Part shown: piece by piece, positions 37,233 through 47,334 of the stretch
Layout of the letters: the number at the start of each line of letters is the position of its first letter
Position numbering within the stretch: position 1 is the first letter of the stretch
Assembly: GCF_001553935.1 (NCBI RefSeq)
Contig: NZ_CP014232.1
Span: 2,914,001 to 2,978,000, forward strand
Direction: 5' to 3'
DNA: 64,000 nt
Source of the DNA: Actinomyces oris
GTDB taxonomy: Bacteria > Actinomycetota > Actinomycetes > Actinomycetales > Actinomycetaceae
Position numbers and translations under genes: made by a program
Notes under the pieces: model-generated
The model's database searches: none
Told to the model about the DNA's origin: nothing
What the model saw: the letters and a program-made list of their open reading frames with translations, nothing else

Positions 37233-38561
37233 CTACTCGTCGAGGACCGGGGTGACGCGGCACAGGGCCGCCGCGATCGCCGTGGTCGCCGGGATCGCCA
37301 GGACCAGGCCGATGGAGGAGATGAGGGTGCGCACGATCTCCTCGGCGATCTCACCCGACAGCATCGTGTCCAGCACGGCCCGGTCCATGAGGGCGGCGGC
37401 CAGGATGAGGGGCAGCGCCGTGCCGGCGTAGGCGAAGGCCAGGGTGTAGACGGTTGAGGCGATGTGGTCCCGCCCGATCCTCATCCCGCCGGTGAACAGG
37501 CGCGTGCGAGACAGCAGCGGGTTGGCGGCGTGCAGCTCCCACACCGAGGACGCCTGGGTGATGGTGACGTCGTTGAGGACACCGAGCCCGGCGATGACCA
37601 TGCCGCAGGTCAGCAGCGTCTGCAGATCGATGTGCGTGCGCGAGGCCAGCAGACGGGCGGTCTCATCGACGTCGCCGGTCAGGTGGGCGGCGTCGGTCCC
37701 CCACAGGGCCAGCAGCACGGTCAGCACGATGCCGGCCACCGTTCCCAGCAGGGCGGTCGTGGTGCGGATGGACACTCCGTGGGCAACGTAGACGGCCGCC
37801 AGCATCATCGCCATCGATCCGACCAGGGTCACCGCCAGCGGGTGGGAGCCGGACAGGAGCGCCGGGATCATGAAGAAGGCGAGTACGCCGGTGGCCACCA
37901 GCAGGCCCAGGACGCTGAGGACGCCCTTGCGCCCGGCCACGGCGACGACGAGCACCAGGTAGACGACCGCCAGGGCGCCGACCGGGAGCTGGCGCTGGTA
38001 GTCGATGAAGGAGTAGGGGGAGCCGGACAGGATGGCCTGAGGCGAGTAGAGGACGACGAGCCGGTCACCGGCGTGGGCGAGCTTGCGGGGCTCACCCACC
38101 AGCTGGACCGGCATGACCAGGCCCTTGCCCTCCCCCTCGGTGATGCGGGCGCACACGTGGCCCTTGGCGAACTCCTCCGGCTTGACGCCGTTGACCTCCG
38201 TCAGGGCGCTCACCGAGCTCTGACAGCCCAACAGGTCCGTGGAGGTGATGGTGGCCTTGCCCACCGAGCCGCCCTCGGCGGTGAAGGAGCGCGAGCCGAT
38301 GAGTGAGCTCTTGCCCGGCCAGAGCACGAACAGCCCGACGACGGTGGCCAGGACCAGGGCGCCGACGATGGCACCGAGCACGATCCGCACCCGGCGGATC
38401 TCCCCCGCATCCAGGTCCAGGGGCCCGGAGTGGGAGTGACTGTGGCCACTGCTGCTGTGACGGCCGTGGCCCCTGCTGTCCCGCCCCTCCTCAGCCAGCG
38501 GCTCGGGAAGGCTCTCGGTGGGGACGGACTCGTTGCTCGGGGAGGTCGAGTTGGTGCTCAC
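37233..38561 (-). CDS. YibE/F-family membrane protein with His-rich N-terminal tail
   Basis: The protein has 442 residues from a GTG at 38561. The first 45 residues are polar, with a histidine cluster (RGHGRHSSSGHSHSHSG), then one hydrophobic helix (about residues 60-80). An extracellular domain (about 90-170) follows and then a block of seven or so membrane helices (VYLVLVVAVAGRKGV, VTLVGSMAMMLAAVYVAHG, LAFAYAGTALPLILAAALMD). The membrane part contains GMVIAGLGVLNDVTITQASSVWEL, the conserved core of YibE/F proteins. The function of this family is not established. It converges with dusB. Confidence 0.85.
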   Translation of the reverse strand: MSTNSTSPSNESVPTESLPEPLAEEGRDSRGHGRHSSSGHSHSHSGPLDLDAGEIRRVRIVLGAIVGALVLATVVGLFVLWPGKSSLIGSRSFTAEGGSVGKATITSTDLLGCQSSVSALTEVNGVKPEEFAKGHVCARITEGEGKGLVMPVQLVGEPRKLAHAGDRLVVLYSPQAILSGSPYSFIDYQRQLPVGALAVVYLVLVVAVAGRKGVLSVLGLLVATGVLAFFMIPALLSGSHPLAVTLVGSMAMMLAAVYVAHGVSIRTTTALLGTVAGIVLTVLLALWGTDAAHLTGDVDETARLLASRTHIDLQTLLTCGMVIAGLGVLNDVTITQASSVWELHAANPLLSRTRLFTGGMRIGRDHIASTVYTLAFAYAGTALPLILAAALMDRAVLDTMLSGEIAEEIVRTLISSIGLVLAIPATTAIAAALCRVTPVLDE

Positions 38562-38573
38562 CGTCCCATCATG

Positions 38574-38615
38574 CCCGCCCCGTGTCCCTGAGGTGAGCCA
38601 GGGACACGGGGCGGG
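38574..38615 (-). terminator. Intrinsic terminator downstream of glyS
   Basis: Sixteen-base arms at 38574-38589 and 38600-38615 (CCCGCCCCGTGTCCCT and its exact complement) pair around a 10-base loop. On the minus strand this lies about 65 bases beyond the glyS stop codon and just upstream of the YibE/F start. Confidence 0.75.
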
Positions 38616-38679
38616 ACCCGGATGGTGGCCGGGCCGGCGAGACTTCAGTGAGGCTGCCGGCCTGCTCGGTGCGGGCGGC

Positions 38680-40071
<1,392 letters not shown>

Positions 40072-40261
40072 CGGATGCTCCTTCAGGAGTGGTCGTGGTC
40101 CCGCCTGGTTGGTGGGGACGAGTGGTGTCAGTCTAGGCGGACAGGGGCCGAGCGTCGGTGAGGGGCCCGTCGCACCGCAGATGCGCATGCTCCACCGGGA
40201 AGGCCCTCACGACCACCGTTCAAACCGGCTCTCAGCAGCGCACACGCGGACTCGCCCGAGT

Positions 40262-40298
40262 TTGACGCAGGACCGGCAGAGTATGAGAATGATTCGCA
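40262..40298 (+). promoter_or_regulatory. znuA promoter with overlapping Zur-like box
   Basis: TTGACG at 40262-40267 is followed after 17 bases by GAGAAT (40285-40290), a plausible promoter. Overlapping its -10 part is TGAGAATGATTCGCA (40284-40298), a close match to the Zur/Fur-type consensus TGAAAATGATTTTCA. Its last base is the A of the ATG chosen for znuA. A Zur protein, encoded three genes downstream, would block this promoter when zinc is plentiful. No ribosome binding site precedes that ATG, so the mRNA may be leaderless. Confidence 0.6.
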
Positions 40299-41389
40299 TG
40301 AATGTTTCACAGGCTCGTTCCCGTCGTCTCAACCGCGTCGTGGCGCTCGGAGCCACCCTGATGCTGGCTGCCGGCATGAGCGCATGCGGCGCCCTGAAGG
40401 GCGAGAGCTCATCAGACGCATCGGCACCGCACACGATCGCCCCGGGCAAGACCCTGACGGTCTCCACGTCCTTCTACCCGATCCAGTACCTGGCCGAGGC
40501 CATTGGCGGCAAGCTCGTCAAGGTCTCCACCGTGACCCCCTCCAACGTCGAGCCGCACGACTTCGAGCTCTCCGGCAAGGAGACCGCCGAGCTGGGCAAG
40601 GCCGATCTCATCGCCTACGTCCCCGGCTTCCAGCCCTCCCTGGACAAGGCCGTCAAGGAGGTCGGCTCCGGCCCCACCGTGGTGGACCTGAGCAAGCCGG
40701 CCAACCTCGTCCACCACGAGGGGGTTGAGGAGGAGCATGAGCACGAGCACGGCGAGGAGGCCTCCGACGGCGCCTCGGCCACGGCCAGTAGCGCCGCCAC
40801 CGCGCAGGCCAGCGAGGCCGAGCACGACGAGCACGGCCACGATGAGCAAGCCGAGGGCGGTGAGGGGCACGATGGCGACCTCGACCCGCACTTCTGGCTC
40901 GACCCGGACCGCATGATCAAGGTGGCCGAGGCCCTTGAGGCCTCCTTCGCCAAGATCGACCCGGCCAACGCCAACGACTACAAGGCGGGCCTGGACAAGC
41001 TCAAGACGGCGCTGACCGGAGTGGACAACCAGTACAAGCAGGGCTTTACCAGCTGCCAGCACAAGACCTTCATCACCTCCCACGCCGCCTTCGGCTACAT
41101 GGCCGAGCGCTACGGCCTGACCCAGGCCTCCATCTCCGGCATCGACCCGGAGACCGAGCCCAGCCCCGCCGAGATGGCCAACATCAAGTCGGTGGTCGAG
41201 AAGACGGGGGTCAAGACGATCTTCACTGAGGAACTGGTCTCCGACGCCCCCGCCAAGGCGATCGCCGCGGAGACCGGGGCGGAGACAAGCGTCCTCAGCC
41301 CCCTGGAGTCCAAGCCCGAGCAAGGCGACTACACCGACGCCATGACCGCCAACCTGGAGCGGCTCAAGTCCGCCATGGTGTGCAAGTAG
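40298..41389 (+). CDS. znuA: Zinc ABC transporter substrate-binding lipoprotein
   Basis: The protein has 363 residues from an ATG at 40298; an earlier in-frame ATG at 40283 would place the Zur box inside the gene. After a basic start and a hydrophobic stretch, the lipobox reads MSAC. The solute-binding domain begins LTVSTSFYPIQYLAEAIGG, with the metal ligand His in SNVEPHDFELS. A loop of about 50 residues, very rich in His and acidic residues (HEHEHGEEA, HDEHGHDEQAEG), follows and then DPHFWLDPDRM. ITSHAAFGYMAERYGL and GIDPETEPSP are also typical. It captures Zn(II) outside the cell and delivers it to the permease. It is the first gene of znuACB-zur. Confidence 0.95.
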   Translation: MNVSQARSRRLNRVVALGATLMLAAGMSACGALKGESSSDASAPHTIAPGKTLTVSTSFYPIQYLAEAIGGKLVKVSTVTPSNVEPHDFELSGKETAELGKADLIAYVPGFQPSLDKAVKEVGSGPTVVDLSKPANLVHHEGVEEEHEHEHGEEASDGASATASSAATAQASEAEHDEHGHDEQAEGGEGHDGDLDPHFWLDPDRMIKVAEALEASFAKIDPANANDYKAGLDKLKTALTGVDNQYKQGFTSCQHKTFITSHAAFGYMAERYGLTQASISGIDPETEPSPAEMANIKSVVEKTGVKTIFTEELVSDAPAKAIAAETGAETSVLSPLESKPEQGDYTDAMTANLERLKSAMVCK

Positions 41390-41462
41390 CCTCAGGGCCC
41401 GGCCACCGAGCCCGGGTTCCCGAGCAGATGACGCCCCCTCAGATTGGCATGATCGCAACCGT

Positions 41463-42398
41463 ATGACCTCATCATCTCCACCTTCACCAGCGTCTGTGAC
41501 GACGCCGTCCGGTTCCCCCCGGGCGGCGTCGTCCGCGCTCGCCATTAAGGTCCGTGAGCTCAGCGTCGTCCTGGGCTCCTCCCTCATCCTGGACGACGTG
41601 AGCCTGGCCGTGGGCGGCGGCGAGTCCGTAGCGATCCTGGGCGCCAACGGCTCGGGCAAGTCCACCCTCGTCAAGGCCGTTCTGGGCCTGGTGCCCCTGT
41701 CCGGCGGCAGCATCGAGCTCCTGGGCACCCCCACCTCGCGCCGGCACAGGGTCCCCTGGGAGCGGGTCGGATACGTCCCCCAGCGGATCGGCGCCGGCTC
41801 CGGCGTCCCGGCCACCGCCCTGGAGGTGGTGCGCTCCGGGCTCCTGGGCCCGCGCCGGCCTTGGGCCGATCGGGGCCGGGCCGCCAAACGCAAGGCCATG
41901 GCCGCCTTGGACGCCGTGGGGCTGGCACACCGGGCCGCGGACCACGTCCAGGTCTTCTCCGGCGGGCAGGCCCAGCGGGTCCTCATCGCCCGGGCCCTGG
42001 TCCGCTCCCCCGAGCTGCTCATCCTCGATGAGCCTCTGGCCGGCATCGACCGCGCCAGCCGCGAGTCCCTGGCCGAGATTCTTCAGGGGCTGCGCGCGCA
42101 GGGGCTGACCCTGGTGACGGTTCTGCACGAAATGGGTGAGCTCGCCGACGTCGTCCAGCGGGCGATCCTCCTGCAGGACGGCCGGCTCGTCGCCGACGGC
42201 CCGGCCGGCGAGGTCGCTCATCTGCGCGACAGCGGGACCGGCGCGCCCCAAGGCGACCCGCACCGTGCCCACGCCGACTACGGCGCCGACGGCGACCACC
42301 ACCCGGACGCCAGCGGCCCTCCGGCCCACCACGCCCCCGTCCTCGACCATCGGCTGCCTGACACGCGCCCTCATTCCGGTAGGAGCACCCGCCCATGA
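41463..42398 (+). CDS. znuC: Zinc ABC transporter ATPase with His-rich C-terminus
   Basis: This is a 311-residue ABC ATPase. Walker A is GANGSGKSTLVK, the signature is FSGGQAQRVLIARA, Walker B is LLILDEPLAGID, and the switch His is in VTVLHEMGE. The last 60 residues are unusual: a disordered, His/Asp/Pro-rich tail (HRAHADYGADGDHHPD, then PAHHAPVLDHRLPD) that could bind zinc at the cytoplasmic side of the transporter. The N-terminal 25 residues are Ser/Pro-rich. The stop codon overlaps the znuB start as ATGA. It energises zinc uptake with ZnuA and ZnuB. Confidence 0.92.
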   Translation: MTSSSPPSPASVTTPSGSPRAASSALAIKVRELSVVLGSSLILDDVSLAVGGGESVAILGANGSGKSTLVKAVLGLVPLSGGSIELLGTPTSRRHRVPWERVGYVPQRIGAGSGVPATALEVVRSGLLGPRRPWADRGRAAKRKAMAALDAVGLAHRAADHVQVFSGGQAQRVLIARALVRSPELLILDEPLAGIDRASRESLAEILQGLRAQGLTLVTVLHEMGELADVVQRAILLQDGRLVADGPAGEVAHLRDSGTGAPQGDPHRAHADYGADGDHHPDASGPPAHHAPVLDHRLPDTRPHSGRSTRP

Positions 42399-43285
42399 TC
42401 GAGTTCGTCTCCGACATGCTTGCCAGTCCCCTCATCCAGCGGGCCTTCATCGTGGCGGTCCTGGTGGGGCTGGCCGCCCCGGTGGTGGGCACCTACCTGG
42501 TTCAGCGGGGTCTGGCGCTGCTGGGCGACGGGATCGGGCACATCGCCCTGACCGGCATCGCCCTGGGCTGGCTGGCCGGGGCCGCCGCCAACGTCACTCC
42601 TCACGACGCCTGGGCCGTGCCCGGGGCGATCCTCATCAGCGTGCTGGGAGCCGTGATGATCGAGGTCATCCGTGCCAACGGCCGAACTCGGGGAGACGTG
42701 GCCCTGGCGATCCTGTTCTACGGGGGCATCGCCGGGGGCGTCATCCTCATTCGTGTCGCCGGCGGGACGACGACGAATCTCAACTCCTACCTGTTCGGCT
42801 CGATCTCCACGGTCTCGGTCTCCGACGCCTGGTTCACCATCGCCCTGGCCACCCTGGTGCTCCTGGTGGGGCTGGGGCTGCGCGGCCCACTGTTCGCACT
42901 GTGCCACGACGAGGAGTTCGCCCACGCCTGCGGCCTGCCCACCGGCGCCCTCAACGTGCTGGTGGCGGTGGTGGCGGCACTGACGGTCTCGGTGTCCATG
43001 CGGGTGGTGGGGGCGCTGCTGGTCTCGGCGGTCATGATCGTGCCGGTGGCCATCGCCCAGCTCGTGTCGCACTCCTTCGCCCGCACCATGTACCTGGCGA
43101 TGGGGCTGGGCGTGGTGGCCTGTGTGTCAGGTCTGACGATCACCTACCTGGTGGCGGCCTCTCCCGGCGCCATGATCGTGGTACTCCTAGTGGGGGGCTA
43201 CGCCGTCGTCGCCCTCCTGTCCGGACTGCTGCAGCTCGTCAGCCGCTCGCGACGGCACCACATCACCTCAGGAGGCAGATCATGA
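42395..43285 (+). CDS. znuB: Zinc ABC transporter permease
   Basis: This is a 296-residue ABC-3 type permease with eight or so membrane helices. The motifs GLAAPVVGTYLVQRGLALLGDGIGHIALTGIALGW (start) and VVGALLVSAVMIVPVAIAQL (second half) mark the Zn/Mn ABC-3 family. LNSYLFGSISTVS is another conserved segment. The start codon overlaps the znuC stop (ATGA) and its own stop overlaps the zur start, so translation is coupled. With ZnuA and ZnuC it forms a high-affinity zinc importer. Confidence 0.93.
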   Translation: MIEFVSDMLASPLIQRAFIVAVLVGLAAPVVGTYLVQRGLALLGDGIGHIALTGIALGWLAGAAANVTPHDAWAVPGAILISVLGAVMIEVIRANGRTRGDVALAILFYGGIAGGVILIRVAGGTTTNLNSYLFGSISTVSVSDAWFTIALATLVLLVGLGLRGPLFALCHDEEFAHACGLPTGALNVLVAVVAALTVSVSMRVVGALLVSAVMIVPVAIAQLVSHSFARTMYLAMGLGVVACVSGLTITYLVAASPGAMIVVLLVGGYAVVALLSGLLQLVSRSRRHHITSGGRS

Positions 43286-43707
43286 GCGCAAGCAGCACGG
43301 CGCAGCGTCCCCGCGCCACGCGCCAGCGCGCCGCCGTCGCCGACATCCTCGCCCGCACTGACGAGTTCCGCTCAGCCCAGCAGATCCATGCCGCCCTGGA
43401 GGCCGAGGGCACCAAGGTGGGACTGGCCACCGTCTACCGCAACCTGCAGACGCTGGCGGAGTCCGGCGCGGTGGACCAGGTGCGCAGCGCCGAGGGCGAG
43501 GTCCTCTACCGGGCCTGTGAGGAGCAGGAGCACCACCACCACATCGTGTGCCGCCGCTGCGGCTACACCGTGGAGGTGTCCGGCGGCGAGCTGGAGGAGT
43601 GGATTCAGCGGGTCTCGACCCAGCAGGGCTTCACCCAGATGGAGCACACGGCGGAGTTCTTCGGTTTGTGCGCCACCTGCTCGGCCCAGGACGCCTCACA
43701 GGACTGA
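43282..43707 (+). CDS. zur: Zinc uptake regulator (Fur family)
   Basis: This is a 141-residue Fur-family repressor from an ATG at 43282, with AGGAGG 7 bases upstream and overlap with the znuB stop. The winged helix (TRQRAAVADILARTDEFRSAQQIH, VGLATVYRNLQTL) precedes a dimerisation domain with the HHHHIVCRRCGYTVEV cluster, where His and Cys residues form metal sites, and a second Cys pair GLCATC near the end. Co-transcription with znuACB indicates a Zur that responds to zinc. It likely represses its own operon through the box at 40284-40298. Confidence 0.92.
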   Translation: MSASSTAQRPRATRQRAAVADILARTDEFRSAQQIHAALEAEGTKVGLATVYRNLQTLAESGAVDQVRSAEGEVLYRACEEQEHHHHIVCRRCGYTVEVSGGELEEWIQRVSTQQGFTQMEHTAEFFGLCATCSAQDASQD

Positions 43708-43720
43708 GCAGGTCTGACTG

Positions 43721-43740
43721 ACCCGGTGTCCGAGCCGGGT
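43721..43740. terminator. Probable terminator between zur and uppS
   Basis: Arms ACCCGG (43721-43726) and CCGGGT (43735-43740) pair around an 8-base loop, between two convergent genes. The stem is short and only T-T-G-T follows, so this is a modest call. Confidence 0.45.
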
Positions 43741-43756
43741 TGTGCCGGGCGGCTGG

Positions 43757-44626
43757 CTACTGCCCGTCGTGGTGCGGTGACTCGTCAGCCTCGTCGTCCT
43801 CCGGGTCCTCGGCGCCGGTGGGTTGCTCGTGCAGCACCTTGTCCACGGCCCCGCCGTAGCGGCGCTCGCGCCCGGCGTAGGCCTCGCAGGCCTTCCACAG
43901 CTCGGTGCGGTTGAAGTCGGGCCAGGCCAGGGGCGAGAAGTAGAGCTCGGCGTAGGAGGAGGACCACATGAGGAAGTTGGAGGTGCGCTGCTCGTCGCCG
44001 GTGCGGATGAACAGGTCCACGTCCCGCATGGTGGGTGAGTAGAGGTAACGCTGGATGGTCTTCTCGTTGATGGAGGAGGCCTTGAGGCGGCCGGCGGCGA
44101 CGTCCTCGGCGATGGCTCGGGTGGCGTCGGCGATCTCGGCCCGCCCGCCGTAGTTGATGCACAGGTTGAGGGTGAGGCCCGTGTTGTGCGCGGTGACGCG
44201 CTCGGCCTCACGCAGCTCATGCAGGACGGACTTCCACAGGCGCGGAGTGCGTCCGATCCAGCGCAACCTGACGTTCCAGGAGTTGAGGACATCGCGCTGG
44301 ACGCGCAGGACCTTGCGGGCGAAGCCCATGATGAAACGGACCTCGCCCGGTGAGCGCCGCCAGTTCTCGGTGGAGAAGGCGTAGACGCTCAGCTCTTTGA
44401 CGCCGATCTCGATAGCGCCGGCGGCGACGTCGAGCATATTGGCCTCCCCCACCCGGTGGCCCTCGGTGCGGGGCAGGCCGCGGGCGTTGGCCCAGCGCCC
44501 GTTGCCGTCCATGACGACGGCGACATGCTGGGGCAGGGCGGCGGCCGGCAGCACGGGTGGGGTCAGGCCGGGTCGGTGCAGGGGCGGGGCGGCCTCGACC
44601 GTCATGTCTCTGGCGACGTCTGTCAT
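43757..44626 (-). CDS. uppS: Isoprenyl transferase (undecaprenyl diphosphate synthase family)
   Basis: This is a 289-residue cis-prenyltransferase that makes the lipid carrier for cell-wall synthesis. The start is ATG 44626, 2 bases after the recO stop codon, with GAAAGG upstream. Motifs: HVAVVMDGNGRWANARGLPRTEGH (catalytic Asp and Arg), SVYAFSTENWRRS, LTLNLCINYGGRAEI, DLFIRTGDEQRTSNFLMW (diphosphate-binding Arg) and ELYFSPLAWPDF. The C-terminal 20 residues are acidic and His-rich. Product length cannot be predicted. Tight spacing places it in one operon with recO. Confidence 0.94.
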   Translation of the reverse strand: MTDVARDMTVEAAPPLHRPGLTPPVLPAAALPQHVAVVMDGNGRWANARGLPRTEGHRVGEANMLDVAAGAIEIGVKELSVYAFSTENWRRSPGEVRFIMGFARKVLRVQRDVLNSWNVRLRWIGRTPRLWKSVLHELREAERVTAHNTGLTLNLCINYGGRAEIADATRAIAEDVAAGRLKASSINEKTIQRYLYSPTMRDVDLFIRTGDEQRTSNFLMWSSSYAELYFSPLAWPDFNRTELWKACEAYAGRERRYGGAVDKVLHEQPTGAEDPEDDEADESPHHDGQ

Positions 44627-44628
44627 GG

Positions 44629-45378
44629 TTATGCCCTTTCCACCAGTGCGAGGGAGCGCAGGCGCCGCTCCAGGTACCAGGTCGTGTAGGCCGAGACGAG
44701 CCCGGAGGCCTGCGAGCGCTCGCGCTGGCCGGAGGCGTCGGCCACGGCCCAGTCCCCGGAGAGCAGGGCGCCCAGGAGCGCCATCGTAGACGGCTCGACC
44801 TCGACGGCGCCTGCCGAGCGGCAGGACTCGCACACCGCCCCACCGGCCTGGATGTGGAAGGCCCGGTGGGGTCCGGGGGCGCCGCACAGGGCGCAGTCGT
44901 AGCACGATGGCGCCCAGCCCCCCAGGGCCAGGGCCCGCAGCAGGTAGGAGTCCAGGATGAGTCCGGGGGCGTGGCGCCGGTGGGACATGGCGGCCAGGGC
45001 CCCGGCCAGTAGCAGGTACTGCTGGGGGCTGGCCTCGGTGCCCAGGTCACCGTCGTCGGCACTGAGGCGCTCAGCGGTCTCCACCATGGTCGATGCGCAG
45101 GTGAACATGGCGTAGTCGGCGCTGACGACCCGGCCGAAGGGGTCGATGATCTCGGCCTGGGTGACGACGTCGAGGGTGCGTCCGGCATGGAGCTGGACGT
45201 CGGTCATGGAGAAGGGCTCCAGACGGGCCCCGAAGCGGGAGGTGGTGCGGCGCACCCCCTTGGCCACGGCGCGCACCTGGCCGTGATGGCGGGTGAGCAT
45301 CACGATGATGCGGTCGGCCTCGCCCAGCTTGTAGGTGCGCAGGATGATCGCCTCATCCCGGTACAGCCTGCTCGTCAC
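44629..45378 (-). CDS. recO: DNA repair protein RecO
   Basis: This is a 249-residue protein of the RecFOR pathway, which loads RecA on gapped DNA. The N-terminal OB domain begins [40 protein letters not shown] four-cysteine zinc motif is present at CYDCALC and CESC (about residues 166-196). The start is a GTG at 45378 (VTSRLYRDE). It is followed 2 bases later by uppS, the common recO-uppS arrangement in Actinobacteria. It lies 22 bp from the leuA stop. Confidence 0.92.
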   Translation of the reverse strand: MTSRLYRDEAIILRTYKLGEADRIIVMLTRHHGQVRAVAKGVRRTTSRFGARLEPFSMTDVQLHAGRTLDVVTQAEIIDPFGRVVSADYAMFTCASTMVETAERLSADDGDLGTEASPQQYLLLAGALAAMSHRRHAPGLILDSYLLRALALGGWAPSCYDCALCGAPGPHRAFHIQAGGAVCESCRSAGAVEVEPSTMALLGALLSGDWAVADASGQRERSQASGLVSAYTTWYLERRLRSLALVERA

Positions 45379-45400
45379 GGGCGCAGTCTCTCACGCCCTC

Positions 45401-47182
45401 TCAGCGCAGGGCGCGATTGATGGCGGAGATGACGGCCTTGAAGGAGGAGGTGGTGATGGAGGGGTCGATGCCCACGCCCCACAGGACCTGGCCGTCGACC
45501 TCGCACTCGACGTAGCTGGCGGCCTTCGCGTCGCGTCCCTCGCTCAGGGCGTGCTCGACGTAGTCGAGGATCCGCACGCTCAGGCCCGTGCTCTCCAGGG
45601 CGGTGACGAAGGCGTCCAGGGGGCCGTTGCCGGAGGCGGTCAGGTGCTTCTCCTCCCCGCCGTCGACCAGGGTGACGGTGAGGGTGGAGTCCTCGTCGTC
45701 ACCGGTGGAGGTCAGGGTGGCACCACGCAGCTCGAAGCGGCCCCAGCGGCTGAGCTCGGCCTCGGGGGCGGCCGCGGCGGGCAGGTACTCGTCGGCGAAG
45801 ATCGACCACAGGCGGTCGCCGTCGACCTCGCCGCCGTAGGTGTCGGTGTGGCGCTGGACGATGCGGGAGAACTCGATCTGGAGGCGGCGGGGCAGCTCGA
45901 GCTTGCGGGTGGTGCCCAGCAGGTAGGCGACCCCGCCCTTGCCGGACTGGGAGTTGACGCGCACGACGGCCTCGTAGGAGCGGCCCACGTCGTGGGGGTC
46001 GATGGGCAGGTAGGGCATGGCCCAGGGGACGGCGATCTGCGCCTCGGCGTCGGTCAGCCCCTCGGCCTGCTTGGCGCTGACCTGAGTGTTGCGCGCCGCG
46101 AAGCCCTTCTTGATGGCGTCCTGGTGAGAGCCGGAGAATGAGGTGTAGACGAGCTCGCCGGCGTAGGGGGTGCGCGGGGGCACGTCCATGCCGGTGGCCC
46201 GCTCGACGGTGCGGCGGACCTCGTCAATGTCGGACAGGTCGAGCATGGGGTCCACGCCCTGGCTGAAGAGGTTGAGGGCCAGGGTCACCAAGTCCACGTT
46301 GCCGGTGCGCTCGCCGTGGCCGAATAGGCAGCCCTCGACGCGGTCGGCGCCGGCCATGAGGCCGAGCTCGGCGGCGGCCACGCCTGAGCCGCGGTCGTTG
46401 TGGTTGTGCAGGGACAGGCACACGGACTCACGCCGGGGCAGGTGGCGGCTCATCCACTCAATCTGGTCGGCGTAGACGTTGGGGGTGGCGCGCTCGACGG
46501 TGGCGGGCAGGTTGAGGATGATCTCGCGGTCCTCCTCGGGCTCCCACACGTCCATGACGGCCTGGCAGACCTCGATGCTGTAGTCGAGCTCGGTGTCCAC
46601 GAAGATCTCCGGGGAGTACTCATAGCCGAAGATCGTGTCCTCGTCGAGGACCTTCTCGGCGCGGGCCATGATCTGGCGGGTGCCGTCGACGGCGAGCTCG
46701 CGGATCTGGTCGCGGTCCATGCGGAAGACGACGTTGCGGAACAGGGGCGACAGGGCGTTGTAGAGGTGGACAGTGGCCCGCGGGATGCCGACGCAGGCGT
46801 CCAGGGTGCGGTCGATGAGCTCGCCGCGTGACTGGGTGAGCACGGAGATGGTGACGTCCTCGGGGATCGCGCCGTCGTCCACCAGGGAGCGCACGAAGTC
46901 GAAGTCGGTCTGGGAGGCGGCCGGGAAGCCGATCTCAATCTCCTTGAAACCCATGCTCACGAGCAGGTCGAAGATGGCGCGCTTGGCCTGGGGGCCCATG
47001 GGCTCGATGAGGGACTGGTTGCCGTCGCGCAGGTCGGTGCTCAGCCAGCGGGGGGCGGCGGTGATGCGCTTGTCCGGCCAGGTGCGGTCGGGCAGGTCAA
47101 TGGAGACGACGTCGAGGAAGGGCCGGTACTTGGCGAACGGCATACCGGAGGGCTGCTGGGGGGCGGGGCGGGCGTTGCGCAT
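45401..47182 (-). CDS. leuA: 2-isopropylmalate synthase
   Basis: This 593-residue enzyme condenses acetyl-CoA with 2-oxoisovalerate, the first committed step to leucine. The catalytic barrel shows WLSTDLRDGNQSLIEPM, GFKEIEIGFPAASQTDFDF and HNHNDRGSGVAAAELGLMAGADRVEG. The C-terminal regulatory (leucine-feedback) domain starts near residue 440 (FELRGATLTST...), with the extended linker typical of the actinobacterial type. The ATG at 47182 is preceded by AGGAG that can be buried in a pseudoknot. Expression is probably controlled by a leader peptide at 47314-47349 (see that entry). Confidence 0.95.
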   Translation of the reverse strand: MRNARPAPQQPSGMPFAKYRPFLDVVSIDLPDRTWPDKRITAAPRWLSTDLRDGNQSLIEPMGPQAKRAIFDLLVSMGFKEIEIGFPAASQTDFDFVRSLVDDGAIPEDVTISVLTQSRGELIDRTLDACVGIPRATVHLYNALSPLFRNVVFRMDRDQIRELAVDGTRQIMARAEKVLDEDTIFGYEYSPEIFVDTELDYSIEVCQAVMDVWEPEEDREIILNLPATVERATPNVYADQIEWMSRHLPRRESVCLSLHNHNDRGSGVAAAELGLMAGADRVEGCLFGHGERTGNVDLVTLALNLFSQGVDPMLDLSDIDEVRRTVERATGMDVPPRTPYAGELVYTSFSGSHQDAIKKGFAARNTQVSAKQAEGLTDAEAQIAVPWAMPYLPIDPHDVGRSYEAVVRVNSQSGKGGVAYLLGTTRKLELPRRLQIEFSRIVQRHTDTYGGEVDGDRLWSIFADEYLPAAAAPEAELSRWGRFELRGATLTSTGDDEDSTLTVTLVDGGEEKHLTASGNGPLDAFVTALESTGLSVRILDYVEHALSEGRDAKAASYVECEVDGQVLWGVGIDPSITTSSFKAVISAINRALR

Positions 47183-47189
47183 CGGGTTT

Positions 47190-47334
47190 CTCCTGGGATC
47201 AGATGCTTCGTGGTTCCGACGGCGGTTCCCAGAAGACTCATCTGACTCCTGAGGAACGCGGCCGCGAACGTGGCCGAGCAGGACGAGTCAGCCGCGGTCG
47301 GGGTGCCGGCCTGTCAGGCCCCGCCGCGGCGACT
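47190..47334 (-). promoter_or_regulatory. leuA leader RNA with mutually exclusive helices and a pseudoknot over the ribosome binding site
   Basis: Four complementary pairs, all read on the minus strand: (a) AGTCGCCGCGG (47324-47334) with CCGCGGCTGACT (47286-47297, one bulge); (b) CTGACTC (47285-47291) with GAGTCAG (47242-47248); (c) CAGATG (47239-47244) with CATCTG (47200-47205); (d) CTGGGA (47227-47232) with TCCCAG (47193-47198). Helix (d) abuts and overlaps the leuA AGGAG site. Helices (c) and (d) cross, so they can form an H-type pseudoknot. Helix (b) competes with both (a) and (c). This matches the pseudoknot element described upstream of leuA in many Actinobacteria. Confidence 0.7.

Noticed and set aside
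42136..43707. A 523-codon plus-strand frame running through znuC, znuB and zur
   Set aside because: Only the last 141 codons (zur) are real; the earlier part is the wrong frame of znuC and znuB.
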